Source: Sphingomonas jinjuensis
GTDB taxonomy: Bacteria > Pseudomonadota > Alphaproteobacteria > Sphingomonadales > Sphingomonadaceae
Length of the DNA: 64,000 nucleotides
Direction: 5' to 3'
Assembly (NCBI RefSeq): GCF_014197105.1
Contig: NZ_JACIEV010000004.1
Location: 198,784-262,783, forward strand
Notes under the pieces: model-generated
What the model was told of the DNA's origin: nothing
What the model saw: only the letters and a program-made list of their open reading frames with translations
The model's database searches: none
Position numbers and translations under genes: made by a program
In this document: in pieces, positions 18,769 to 27,288 of the stretch
Position numbering within the stretch: the stretch's first letter is position 1
Layout: each line of letters begins with the position of its first letter

Positions 18769-18980
18769 TTCTCGCGAAGCCGCCACGACGCGAAGAAGTT
18801 GTGCGCGCGCGGAGGCGCGGAGGCGCGGAGGACGCAGAGATGGCGTGCTCGCCGCGCCAGCGGCGCTTCATTGACAGACGTTGGGGTGCAGCCGCGCCGC
18901 CTTGCAGCATATCGCTTCGCGCCTCTGCGCCTCCGCGCGACAATCAAATCCTTCGCGTCTTCGCGTCTTCGCGTGAACCC
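18769..18980. repeat. R4 inverted repeat, runs into the symporter 3' end
   Basis: Left arm carries CGCGAAG units followed by GCGCGGAGGCGCGGAGG; right arm is the complement order (GCCTCTGCGCCTCCGCGCG, then CTTCGCGTCTTCGCGTCTTC). Between converging genes. The right arm overlaps the end of the symporter coding sequence and encodes its last ten or so residues. Confidence 0.75.
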
Positions 18981-20167
18981 TCATAAATCCTAACATCCAG
19001 CTCCCCCTCCAGCCGCGCGACCGTGGTTGCCACCGCCAGGTTCGCGCTTGCGCTCGGCACGGTGCGGGTCATGTCGAGCAGCCGGTCGAACGGCAGCACC
19101 AGGCCGACGACGAGCGCGGTCTGTTCCGCCGCGACGCCGCACGCGCTCAGCACCGCGGCCAGCATGAATAGCGAGGCGGAAGGCACCGGCGCCGTCCCGA
19201 ACGCCGCCAGCGCGCCCGTGCCCAGCACGGTCAGATAGATCGCCGGCGTCAGCGGCACCGCGAACGCTTGCAACGCGAACAGGCTGAGCAGGCCGACGTA
19301 CATCGCCGTCCCGTCCTTGCCGATGCTCGCGCCGAGCGGCAGCACCGTCGAATAGACCGGCCGCGCGACGCCGAGCTTTTCCCCCGCGACGCCCATCGCC
19401 ACCGGCATCGTCGCCGACGACGAGGCGGTGGAGAAGGCGATCACCAGCGCGTCGACGATCCCGCGAAAGAACGGCAGCACCGGCAACCGCGCGACCAGCC
19501 GCAGCAACAGGCTGTGGACGACGACGATCTGGATCGCGGAGCCAAGCACCACCGCCGCCGCCAGCCAGCCGATGTTGACGAACACCGCCCAGCCGTTCGC
19601 GGCCACCGCATTGGCGATCAGCGCGAAGACCCCGAACGGCGTCGCCTCCATCACCAGCGCGACGATGCGCAGCAGCACGCTCGACAGCGACTGGAGCAGC
19701 GCGGCGAACGGTCGCCCCGCTTCGCCCGCCAGCACCGTGCCGACGCCCGTCAGGATCGCGACGACGATCAACGCGAGCATGTCGCCCTTCGCCAGCGCCT
19801 CGACGATATTGGTGGGTATGATGCCGACCAGCTGGTCGTAGGGCGTCACCGCCGGCCCCAGCGCGTGCGCCGCAGCCTGGCCGACGAGCGCGCCGACGCC
19901 CGGCCGCAGCAGCGTCGCGACGAGCATCCCGACCGCCACCGCGATCAGCGTCGTGGCCGCGAACAGCGCGATCGTCCGCCCGCCGATCCCGCCCAACCGC
20001 TTGGGATCGCCGAGCATGGTGATGCCCGCCGCGATCGTCACCAGCACGATCGGCGCCACCAGCATGCGGATCGCGCGAACGAACATGTCGCCCACGAACG
20101 CCACCGCCGGCGTCGCCCCGGGCGCGACCAGCGCGAAGACGAGGCCAAGCGCGAGCCCGCCGAGCAC
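18944..20167 (-). CDS. Dicarboxylate/amino-acid:cation symporter (DAACS family)
   Basis: A 407-residue inner-membrane carrier of the GltP/DctA/SstT family: [36 protein letters not shown] (the serine-rich re-entrant loop) and SIGKDGTAMYVGL are diagnostic. It follows an N-acyl-D-amino-acid deacylase whose reading frame ends at 20203, so uptake of an amino acid or its acyl form is a plausible joint role. The start is doubtful: GTG at 20167 cuts into the first membrane helix, and homology seems to extend upstream (PLWQRVLGG), where only CTG codons (20206, 20218) are available. The C-terminal SREDAKTRRI is encoded by an R4 repeat. Confidence 0.85.
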   Translation of the reverse strand: MLGGLALGLVFALVAPGATPAVAFVGDMFVRAIRMLVAPIVLVTIAAGITMLGDPKRLGGIGGRTIALFAATTLIAVAVGMLVATLLRPGVGALVGQAAAHALGPAVTPYDQLVGIIPTNIVEALAKGDMLALIVVAILTGVGTVLAGEAGRPFAALLQSLSSVLLRIVALVMEATPFGVFALIANAVAANGWAVFVNIGWLAAAVVLGSAIQIVVVHSLLLRLVARLPVLPFFRGIVDALVIAFSTASSSATMPVAMGVAGEKLGVARPVYSTVLPLGASIGKDGTAMYVGLLSLFALQAFAVPLTPAIYLTVLGTGALAAFGTAPVPSASLFMLAAVLSACGVAAEQTALVVGLVLPFDRLLDMTRTVPSASANLAVATTVARLEGELDVRIYEGSREDAKTRRI

Positions 20168-20202
20168 GCGCTGCCACAGCGGGATCGCGAACCAGGCGCG
20201 GA

Positions 20203-21771
20203 TCAGCGCGATGGGCAGCTCCCCCGCGTCGGCCGATGCGGCAAGGCGCGACCTGCAGCGACGCCGGCGACGCGCCCGTCCTCCACGGCGATGCGGCCGT
20301 TGACCGTCACCAGCCTCACCCCGACCGCGGTGAGCGTCGGCTGCTCATAGGTCGCGCGCGGTGCATAGGTCTTGGGATCGAATACCACGACGTCGGCAAA
20401 CGCCCCGGCGCGCAGGTGCCCGCGCCCCGCCAAGCCGAACGTGTCGGCGGTCAGCGCGCTGCTGCGGTCGACGAAGTCGCGCAACGAGATGATCCGCCGC
20501 CTGACGACATATTCCGCATATTTGCGCGCGAAGCTGCCGTAGACGCGCGGATGCCCGGTCGACGCGTCGGAGCCGGTCATCACCCAGGGTGCGCGCATGA
20601 ACGCCTCGATATCGCGCTGGCTCTGGTTGAACGAGGCGACGGCGGGGTCGTGGACGCGGATCGTCGCGATCGCCGCCGCGATCGGATCGACGCCCATCCG
20701 CCGCGCCACCGCCGCCAGCGTCCGGCCCTTCTCGGCGCCTTCGGTGATGAGCAGCGCCGCCGGGCCGCCGCGCTTGCGCAGATTTTCGCGCATATCGGCG
20801 GCGAGCCGAGTCGCCAGCGTCGCATCGTCGAACCGCTTCAGCAATGCCGCACGGCCGCCGTCCTGCGCCCAGAGCGGCACCAGCGCGGCGACCAGGCTCG
20901 TGCCGCTGGCGTCGTACGGATATTGGTCCGCCGTCACCGTTTGGCCATGCGCCAGCGCCGCCTCGACCATCGCGATGATCGCCGGCGCCTGGCCCTGCAC
21001 GTCGATGCCGAGCGCCTTGATATGACTGATGTGGACCGGCATCTGCGCCTGCCGCCCGATTGCGATCACCTCGGCAACGGCGGCCTTCAGCCCGACCGTG
21101 TAGCTCGATTCGTCGCGGATATGGCTGTCATAGGTGCCGCCCCGCGCCCCTGCCTCGCGCGCCAGCGCCGCCACCTCATCGGTCCGCGCGAAGCTCTGCG
21201 GCGCGTAGAACAGCCCGGTCGACAGCCCCATCGCACCGTCGCACATCGCCCCTGCGACCAGGGCGCGCATCCGTGCCAGCTCGTCGGCGGTTGGGGCACG
21301 CCTGGCAGCGCCGACCACCGCCTGCCGCACTGCACCGAACCCGACATAGGCGGCGTAGTTGATCCCCACCGGCCGCGCCGTCGCCCGACCGAGGACCGCC
21401 GCCACATCAGGCTCGCCGCCGCCGTCGTTGCCGATGAACGCGGTCGTCACCCCCTGAAGCAGGAACGCCGGGATCAGCCGACGCGCCGCATCGGGCGACG
21501 AGAGGTCGTCGCCGACATGGGTATGGGGGTCGATGAAACCGGGCGCGACCACCATGCCCCGCGCCTCGATCGTCCGCCGCGCCGGCATCGCGGCATGGGG
21601 GCCGGCATAGACGATGCGATCACCCGCGATGGCGACGTCGCCGACGAAGGGATCGCCGCCCCCGGGAAATACCGTGCCGCCGCGAACGATCAGGTCGGCA
21701 GGCCGCGCCGCAGGCGCCGCACCTAGCAGCGCGAGGCTTGCCAACCCGACCATGGAAACGCTTCGCCGCAT
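20203..21771 (-). CDS. N-acyl-D-amino-acid deacylase/D-aminoacylase family amidohydrolase
   Basis: A 522-residue exported metal-dependent amidohydrolase: signal peptide about 1-24, then APGFIDPHTHVGDD with H83 and H85 of the HxH site, and later MPVHISHIKALG, GQTVTADQYPYDASGT and TGSDAS motifs of the D-aminoacylase group. The enzymes release D-amino acids from N-acyl-D-amino acids; some relatives act on dihydropyrimidines or dipeptides. The ATG at 21771 is preferred; another at 21753 would also leave a signal peptide. Diverges from the ParD-kinase gene, sharing an 84-base control region. Confidence 0.85.
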   Translation of the reverse strand: MRRSVSMVGLASLALLGAAPAARPADLIVRGGTVFPGGGDPFVGDVAIAGDRIVYAGPHAAMPARRTIEARGMVVAPGFIDPHTHVGDDLSSPDAARRLIPAFLLQGVTTAFIGNDGGGEPDVAAVLGRATARPVGINYAAYVGFGAVRQAVVGAARRAPTADELARMRALVAGAMCDGAMGLSTGLFYAPQSFARTDEVAALAREAGARGGTYDSHIRDESSYTVGLKAAVAEVIAIGRQAQMPVHISHIKALGIDVQGQAPAIIAMVEAALAHGQTVTADQYPYDASGTSLVAALVPLWAQDGGRAALLKRFDDATLATRLAADMRENLRKRGGPAALLITEGAEKGRTLAAVARRMGVDPIAAAIATIRVHDPAVASFNQSQRDIEAFMRAPWVMTGSDASTGHPRVYGSFARKYAEYVVRRRIISLRDFVDRSSALTADTFGLAGRGHLRAGAFADVVVFDPKTYAPRATYEQPTLTAVGVRLVTVNGRIAVEDGRVAGVAAGRALPHRPTRGSCPSR

Positions 21772-21806
21772 TCGGCATAACGTTCTGCCTAACCGGGGTG
21801 AGGTCA

Positions 21807-21831
21807 ACGGGTGTCATCTGTTGACACCCGT
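21807..21831. promoter_or_regulatory. Perfect 10-bp palindrome, candidate operator
   Basis: ACGGGTGTCA (21807-21816) and TGACACCCGT (21822-21831) form a perfect inverted repeat with a 5-base spacer, in the short region between divergent genes and 25 bases before the kinase ATG. TTGACA, a consensus -35 hexamer, lies inside it at 21821-21826 on the plus strand, though no good -10 follows. ParD-type ribbon-helix-helix proteins usually bind palindromes at their own promoters; the kinase gene downstream starts with such a domain. A hairpin in the leader RNA is the alternative. Confidence 0.5.
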
Positions 21832-21855
21832 CGTGGACGGCGGCACCCGGACCCG

Positions 21856-24800
21856 ATGGCCTCGAAATACGCGCGCAACATCTCGCTGACGTCGGAACTC
21901 GACGGCTTCGTGTCGGAACAGCTGGCGTCGGGCGACTATGCCAACGCCAGCGAGGTGGTACGCGCCGGCCTGAGGGCGCTGCGCGACGGCGAGGCACGCC
22001 TGGTCCACCCCGGCTGGCCGCTCCGCGGCGGCGAGTGCGGCGAGATCGTTCGCACCCGCGATTGGTCGCGCAGCTCGCTGGGACCGGTCGCGGGCTGGCC
22101 GGCCGAACTGCGTGCCACGGTTTCGAACGTCGTCAATTCGCCGGTGCCCAAGGTGCTGATGTGGGGCCCGGACCACATCATGATCTACAACGACGCCTAT
22201 ATCGAGATTGCCGGCGCCAACCATCCCAGGGCGCTCGGCGGCACCGTACCCGCGGTTTGGCCCGAAATCTGGGACTGGAACCGCAAGGTGCTCGAGGCGG
22301 GGTTCCGTGGCGAGACGCTGGCCTATCGCGACCAGCCGATGCAGCTGAGGCGCGACGGCGTCCTGGGCGATGTGGTGTTCGACCTGTTCTACACCCCCGT
22401 CTACGATGCCGGCGGCAGCGTCGGCGGCGTGCTGTGCACTGTCGTCGAGCATACCGAGCGTGTCATGGCGCAGCGCGCGCTCACCGCCCGCGAGGCGGAG
22501 CTGCGCGCCGTCACCGATGCGCTGCCCGTGCTCGTCTCGTTCATCGATCGCGACTATATCTTCCGCTTCGCCAACCGCCATTACGTCCAGTGGTTTGGGC
22601 TCGAGCCGCACGAGATCGTCGGCCGCCACGCGCGCGACGTCATCGGCGACGTCAACTTCGCCAGCCGCCTGCCGATCATGGAGCGCGCGCTGGCGGGCGA
22701 ACCGACCGACTGCGACGGCGTGATCGTCGATGGCGATGGCACCGAGCATCGCGTCAACATCCAGTATTCGCCGCGCCGCGACGCCGCTGGCATGGTGATC
22801 GGGTTTCAGGTCCTGGTCTTCGATCTGGAGGACCGCGCGCAGCGCGAGGCGGCGCTCGACGCCAGCAACCGCCGCTTCCGCGCCGCGATGGACGCGATCC
22901 ATGGTGTGCTGTGGACCAACAGCGCCGATGGACAGATGCTCGGCGAGCAGCCCGGCTGGGCGGCACTCACCGGCCAGACCTTCGAGGAATATCAGGGCTA
23001 TGGCTGGGCCTCGGCGGTCCATCCCGACGATGCCGAGGCGACCGTCGAGGCGTGGAACCGGGCGGTTGCGGCCAAATCGATGTTCGTGTTCGAGCACCGC
23101 GTCCGTCATCGTGACGGCGCCTGGCGGACCTTCGCGATCCGCGGGCTGCCGATCCTCGACGACGACGGCGAGATCCGCGAATGGGTCGGCGTCCACACCG
23201 ACATCACGCACCGCCGCGCCGCCGAGCAGGCGCTGCGCGATCATGCGACCGAGCTGGAGCGCCAGATCCGCCACCGCGAGCGCGCCGAGGCGCAGCTGCG
23301 CGAGCTGAACGAGACGCTGGAAGCGCGCGTCATCCAGGAGATCAGCGATCGCCGCCAGGCCGAGATGAAGCTGGCCCATGCGCAAAAGATGGAGACGGTC
23401 GGCAAGCTGACCGGCGGCGTCGCGCACGATTTCAACAACCTGCTCCAGGTCGTGTCGGGCAATCTCCAGCTGCTCGCCAAGGACATTGCCGGCAACGGCC
23501 GCGCCGAACAGCGCGTCGCCAATGCGATGGCGGGCGTCTCGCGCGGGTCGAAGCTCGCGTCGCAGCTGCTCGCCTTCGGCCGCCGCCAGGCGCTGGAGCC
23601 CAAGGTCGTCGACGTCAGCCGCTTCGTGCGCGGCATGGACGACATGCTGCGCCGCGCGATCGGCGAGGGGATCGAGGTAGAGACGATCGTCGCCGGCGGG
23701 CTGTGGAACACCTTCATCGATCCGGCGCAGGTCGAGAACGCGTTGCTCAACCTGGCGATCAACGCGCGCGACGCGATGGAAGGCCAGGGCAGGCTGACGA
23801 TCGAGCTAGGCAATGCCTCGCTCGACGAGGACTATGCGATGACCCACGACGAGGTCGTCCCCGGCCAGTACGTCATGCTGGCGGTCAGCGACACCGGCAG
23901 CGGCATGTCGCGCGACGTGCTGGACAAGGTATTCGAGCCGTTCTTCTCGACCAAGGGCGAGGGCAAGGGATCGGGGCTCGGCCTGTCGATGGTCTATGGC
24001 TTCGTCAAGCAGTCCGGCGGCCATGTGAAGATCTATTCCGAGGTCGGCGAAGGTACGACGATCAAGCTCTATCTGCCGCGCGCGATGGCGGCGGAGGATG
24101 TCGAGGTGGTCGTCGATCACGGCCCGATCACCGGCGGCACCGAGACGGTGCTGGTCGTCGAGGACGACGACGAGGTCCGCGCCACCGTGGTCGAGATGCT
24201 GACCGACCTCGGCTATCGCGTGCTGAAGGCGGTCGACGCATCGAGCGCGCTGGCCGTGGTGGAAAGCGGCGTGCCCATCGACATGCTCTTCACCGACGTG
24301 GTGATGCCGGGCGAGCTGAAGAGCCCCGAGCTTGCCCGCCGCACGCGCCAGCGGCTGCCGGGCTGTGCGGTGCTGTTCACGTCGGGTTATACCGAGAATT
24401 CGATCGTCCACGGCGGCAAGCTCGACGCCGGCGTCGAGTTGCTGTCGAAGCCGTACACGCGTGAGGCGCTGGCGCGGAAATTCCGCCAGGTGCTGCGTCG
24501 GCAGAAGGAGGTAGAGGGTGGCGGCGTGCTATCGTCCGCCGAGCCCTCGGCGCGGTCGACGGTGCTGCTGGTGGAGGATGATCCGATGGTCCGATCGGTC
24601 GCCGCCGATTCCCTCCAGGACGCCGGCTATATCGTCGTCGAGGCAGGGAGCGCCGAGGAGGCGCTGACCGCGCTCCAGACCGCGCCCGTCGACGTGCTCG
24701 TCACCGACCTCAACCTGCCCGGCATGAGCGGCGCGGCGCTCGCCGAGCAGGCGCGCGAGGGTCGCGGCAACGTCGGTATCGTGTTCGCGACCGGCGACCC

Positions 24801-24942
24801 CACCGCCTCCGATCTCGCGCGTGACGACGCGCAGATCCTCGCCAAGCCCTTCACGATGGAGGCGCTGCGTGCCGCCGTGCGCAAGGCCGGGGCGGGACCG
24901 GCGATGGCGGGAGCGAAGGATGAGGTGAAGGCCGAGGGGTAG
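21856..24942 (+). CDS. Hybrid histidine kinase with N-terminal ParD-like ribbon-helix-helix domain
   Basis: A 1028-residue, apparently soluble hybrid kinase. Residues 1-47 (RNISLTSELDGFV, SGDYANASEVVRAGLRAL) match ParD/CC2985-type antitoxins: a DNA-binding beta strand and two helices. Three PAS-like regions follow (about 60-205, 215-340, 345-470), then a coiled coil, an NtrB-like kinase core (GGVAHDFNNLL, H524; NLAINARDAM; DTGSGMS; GSGLGLS) and two receiver domains (phospho-acceptors D814 and D951). No transmembrane segment or HPt domain is present. The ATG at 21856 begins the antitoxin-like part exactly where ParD proteins begin; a GTG at 21811 is possible but adds an unrelated stretch. No parE-like toxin gene is adjacent. 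The antitoxin-like domain may bring the kinase to DNA or bind a toxin; both are inference. Confidence 0.9.
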   Translation: MASKYARNISLTSELDGFVSEQLASGDYANASEVVRAGLRALRDGEARLVHPGWPLRGGECGEIVRTRDWSRSSLGPVAGWPAELRATVSNVVNSPVPKVLMWGPDHIMIYNDAYIEIAGANHPRALGGTVPAVWPEIWDWNRKVLEAGFRGETLAYRDQPMQLRRDGVLGDVVFDLFYTPVYDAGGSVGGVLCTVVEHTERVMAQRALTAREAELRAVTDALPVLVSFIDRDYIFRFANRHYVQWFGLEPHEIVGRHARDVIGDVNFASRLPIMERALAGEPTDCDGVIVDGDGTEHRVNIQYSPRRDAAGMVIGFQVLVFDLEDRAQREAALDASNRRFRAAMDAIHGVLWTNSADGQMLGEQPGWAALTGQTFEEYQGYGWASAVHPDDAEATVEAWNRAVAAKSMFVFEHRVRHRDGAWRTFAIRGLPILDDDGEIREWVGVHTDITHRRAAEQALRDHATELERQIRHRERAEAQLRELNETLEARVIQEISDRRQAEMKLAHAQKMETVGKLTGGVAHDFNNLLQVVSGNLQLLAKDIAGNGRAEQRVANAMAGVSRGSKLASQLLAFGRRQALEPKVVDVSRFVRGMDDMLRRAIGEGIEVETIVAGGLWNTFIDPAQVENALLNLAINARDAMEGQGRLTIELGNASLDEDYAMTHDEVVPGQYVMLAVSDTGSGMSRDVLDKVFEPFFSTKGEGKGSGLGLSMVYGFVKQSGGHVKIYSEVGEGTTIKLYLPRAMAAEDVEVVVDHGPITGGTETVLVVEDDDEVRATVVEMLTDLGYRVLKAVDASSALAVVESGVPIDMLFTDVVMPGELKSPELARRTRQRLPGCAVLFTSGYTENSIVHGGKLDAGVELLSKPYTREALARKFRQVLRRQKEVEGGGVLSSAEPSARSTVLLVEDDPMVRSVAADSLQDAGYIVVEAGSAEEALTALQTAPVDVLVTDLNLPGMSGAALAEQAREGRGNVGIVFATGDPTASDLARDDAQILAKPFTMEALRAAVRKAGAGPAMAGAKDEVKAEG

Positions 24943-24945
24943 TTT

Positions 24946-25052
24946 CAAGCCCCTCCCCTTCAGGAGAGGGGTTGGGGTGGGGCGAGGCAGGCGAGAAGGC
25001 TCGGTGAGACACCTCCCCACCCCCATCCCCTCCCCTGAAGGGGAGGGGCTTG
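24946..25052. repeat. Palindromic repeat (R5-like) between convergent genes
   Basis: Arms CAAGCCCCTCCCCTTCAG and CTGAAGGGGAGGGGCTTGG, each a smaller hairpin with its neighbour, enclose about 50 bases. Fills the gap between the kinase gene and the MFS gene. Confidence 0.7.
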
Positions 25053-25058
25053 GAAGTC

Positions 25059-26240
25059 CTACCCCCGCCCCCGCACCGCCAGTACCAGCAATCCGCCCCC
25101 CGCATTCATCGCGCACAGCACGACCAGCAGCGCGCTGAAGCTCTGCGGCGTCGCCAGCGACCAGGCGAGCGCCGGCCCGATCAGCGCGGGCAGCGTGTTG
25201 GTGAGGTTGAGCAGCCCCAGGTCGCGCCCCCGCCGCGTCGGCGAGGGCAGCAATTGCATTGCCAATGCCTGATGCAACCCGAGGAACACCGCGCTGCCCG
25301 CGGCATAGATGCCGAAGCCGATCACGGCGCTCGTCCAGTCGTGCGCCAGCGCCATCGTCGCGAGCCCCGCCGCACTGACCAGCGCCGCCGCCAGCAGCCA
25401 CGGCTTGCGCGTGCCGCTGCGGTCGGACAGCCAGCCGACCGTCACCGCGATCGGCAGCGGCAACGCGAACGCCACCGTCATCACATGGCCGACCGCGGGC
25501 GCCAGCCCCGCCGCATCGCTCGCCGGCACGATGCTTTCGAAATAGAACAACAGGTAGAGAAACAGGACGTTGCCCGCGACCTGCACCAGCAGCCGCGCGC
25601 CCCAGGCGACGGCGAGATCGCGCCGCGCGACCGACGCGCCGTTCGCCAGTGCCTCGACCGCCACTCGCGCGCGGGTCAGCAGCAGCGGCACGATCAGCGA
25701 GGTCGCGATACCGCAGACCAGCGCGTAGCGTACGCCCTCACCCTCGACGAGCACCAGCAGCGCCGACACCCCCGACGCCAGCGGATTGGCAAGGCCGAGC
25801 AGGCCGCCGACGACGCCCTTTTGCGCATCCGGCACCTCGTCCGCCATCGTCGCGACCAGCGGCGCGAGCGCAGCGTTGAGCGCGACCTGAAATGCGGCGA
25901 CGCCCGCCATCACCGTCATCGGCGTGTCGGCGGCGAGCAAGGCGGCATAGCTCAGCGCGGTGGCGACCAGGCCGCCCGCGATCCATCCCCGCCGGCTGCG
26001 GCCGCGGGCGACCGATCGATCGCTCAACCAGCCAAACAGGATATTGGCGAGGCTCGCCGCCACCGCACCCACCAGGGCGGCGGCGGTCAGGAGGTCGATC
26101 CGCGTCGCGCTCGCCACGCCTTCGACCTTGATCGGCAGCAGCAGCGCGAGCAGCGGCAGATAGGCGATAACGCCGCCCGCATAGGCGAGCGCGAAGGCGA
26201 TCAGGAAGCTGGTCGACCGGCGCCGGTCCTCAGTGGTCAT
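25059..26240 (-). CDS. MFS transporter, probable inner-membrane sugar permease
   Basis: A 393-residue protein with 12 hydrophobic segments and two copies of the loop motif GWLSDRS (N- and C-half; NILFGWLSDRSVARG, VTVGWLSDRSGTRK), typical of the major facilitator superfamily. The start at MTTEDRRRS overlaps the end of the LacI-family gene by 11 bases. It closes a locus containing a GH3 glycosidase, TonB receptor, halogenase-like proteins and LacI regulator, so uptake of the sugar released in the periplasm is the likely role. The exact sugar is unknown. Confidence 0.85.
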   Translation of the reverse strand: MTTEDRRRSTSFLIAFALAYAGGVIAYLPLLALLLPIKVEGVASATRIDLLTAAALVGAVAASLANILFGWLSDRSVARGRSRRGWIAGGLVATALSYAALLAADTPMTVMAGVAAFQVALNAALAPLVATMADEVPDAQKGVVGGLLGLANPLASGVSALLVLVEGEGVRYALVCGIATSLIVPLLLTRARVAVEALANGASVARRDLAVAWGARLLVQVAGNVLFLYLLFYFESIVPASDAAGLAPAVGHVMTVAFALPLPIAVTVGWLSDRSGTRKPWLLAAALVSAAGLATMALAHDWTSAVIGFGIYAAGSAVFLGLHQALAMQLLPSPTRRGRDLGLLNLTNTLPALIGPALAWSLATPQSFSALLVVLCAMNAGGGLLVLAVRGRG

Positions 26241-27288
26241 TGCCCTGGGTAGAGCCCCGCACGGCCAGCGCGAAAGGCAAAATATAGGGTCCAGCCTCAA
26301 TGACATCGCCGCCGGCGCTGCGGATCAGCAGATCGGCGGCGGTCGACGCCATCGCCGCGATCGGCTGGGTGATCGCGGTCAGCGGCGGCATGCTGAAGCG
26401 GACCACGGGAGTATCGTCGAAGCTAACCACCGCCAGCCCTTCGGGAAGCGCCAACCCCCGGGCCCGCGCGACCTGTGCGGCGGCGAGCGCCATCTGGTCG
26501 CTCGATGCCAGGATCGCGGTGGGGCGCTCCGCCTGCGCCAGCAGCGCTTCGGCGGCGCGCACGCCGCTGTCGAAGGTGAAGTCGCCGATCTCCTCGAGCG
26601 CCGGGTCGAGCGCGATGCCCGCGCCGAGCAGTGCCTGGCGATATCCCTCGGCCCGTTCGGTCGACAGCGTATATTCCGCCGGGCCGGCGATGAAGCCGAT
26701 GCGGCGATGGCCCAGCGCCAGCAGATGCTCGGTCGCGGCCCGCCCCGCCGCGGCGTCGTCCATGCGGATCGCGACGCCGGCGCCGCTCTCGTACGACCCG
26801 ATCCGCGCGAAGGGCATGCCGCGCGCCTCGAGCAGCGCGACGATCACCGGATTGTCCGAATGCGGGGGCGTCAGGATCACGCCATCGGGGCGCAACGCCG
26901 CGAGCGCCGCCGACACCTCGCGCTCGACATGCGCCGCATGGCTGTCGATCAGCTCGAAGATCATGCGATAGCCGTGCTCGGCGGATTTCAGCATGCCGCC
27001 GTAGAGCATCTGGTCGACCCAGTCGTTGCCCTGCCCCAGCCGCCAGCCCTCGATCGTGCGATCGCGGTCGTTGAGCGCCAGGATCAGATAGGATCGCGAT
27101 CCCGACAATCGCCGCGCCGCCAGGCTGGGTACATAGCCCAGCTTCGCCACCGCCTCGTTCACCCGCTCGCGCACCGCGTCGCGGACGTTGGGTTCGTTGT
27201 TCATCACCCGCGACACGGTCTGCAGCGACACGCCGGCCTCGGCGGCGACGTGGCGGATGGTGACCGCCTGGCGGGACGCGCGCGCCAT
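26230..27288 (-). CDS. LacI-family transcriptional regulator
   Basis: A 352-residue repressor-type protein. The helix-turn-helix is at about 10-29 (IRHVAAEAGVSLQTVSRVMN), followed by the hinge helix (PSLAARRLSG) and a periplasmic-binding-protein-like sugar domain (GYRMIFELID, LALGHRRIGFIAGP, AILASSDQMALAA, VSFDDTPV). It is coupled to the upstream halogenase-like gene (TGATG) and overlaps the MFS gene. It probably controls the surrounding sugar locus in response to the imported sugar. A candidate operator is noted at 36296-36309. Confidence 0.93.
   Translation of the reverse strand: MARASRQAVTIRHVAAEAGVSLQTVSRVMNNEPNVRDAVRERVNEAVAKLGYVPSLAARRLSGSRSYLILALNDRDRTIEGWRLGQGNDWVDQMLYGGMLKSAEHGYRMIFELIDSHAAHVEREVSAALAALRPDGVILTPPHSDNPVIVALLEARGMPFARIGSYESGAGVAIRMDDAAAGRAATEHLLALGHRRIGFIAGPAEYTLSTERAEGYRQALLGAGIALDPALEEIGDFTFDSGVRAAEALLAQAERPTAILASSDQMALAAAQVARARGLALPEGLAVVSFDDTPVVRFSMPPLTAITQPIAAMASTAADLLIRSAGGDVIEAGPYILPFALAVRGSTQGNDH

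Noticed and set aside
18769..18943. CRISPR array suggested by repeated GCGCGGAGG units
   Set aside because: Units are direct and inverted short runs of one palindromic element without unique spacers of equal length, and no cas genes are present.
24943..25058. A parE-like toxin gene next to the ParD-kinase
   Set aside because: The downstream gap holds only a palindromic repeat and the upstream gap is 84 bases; neither neighbour resembles ParE.
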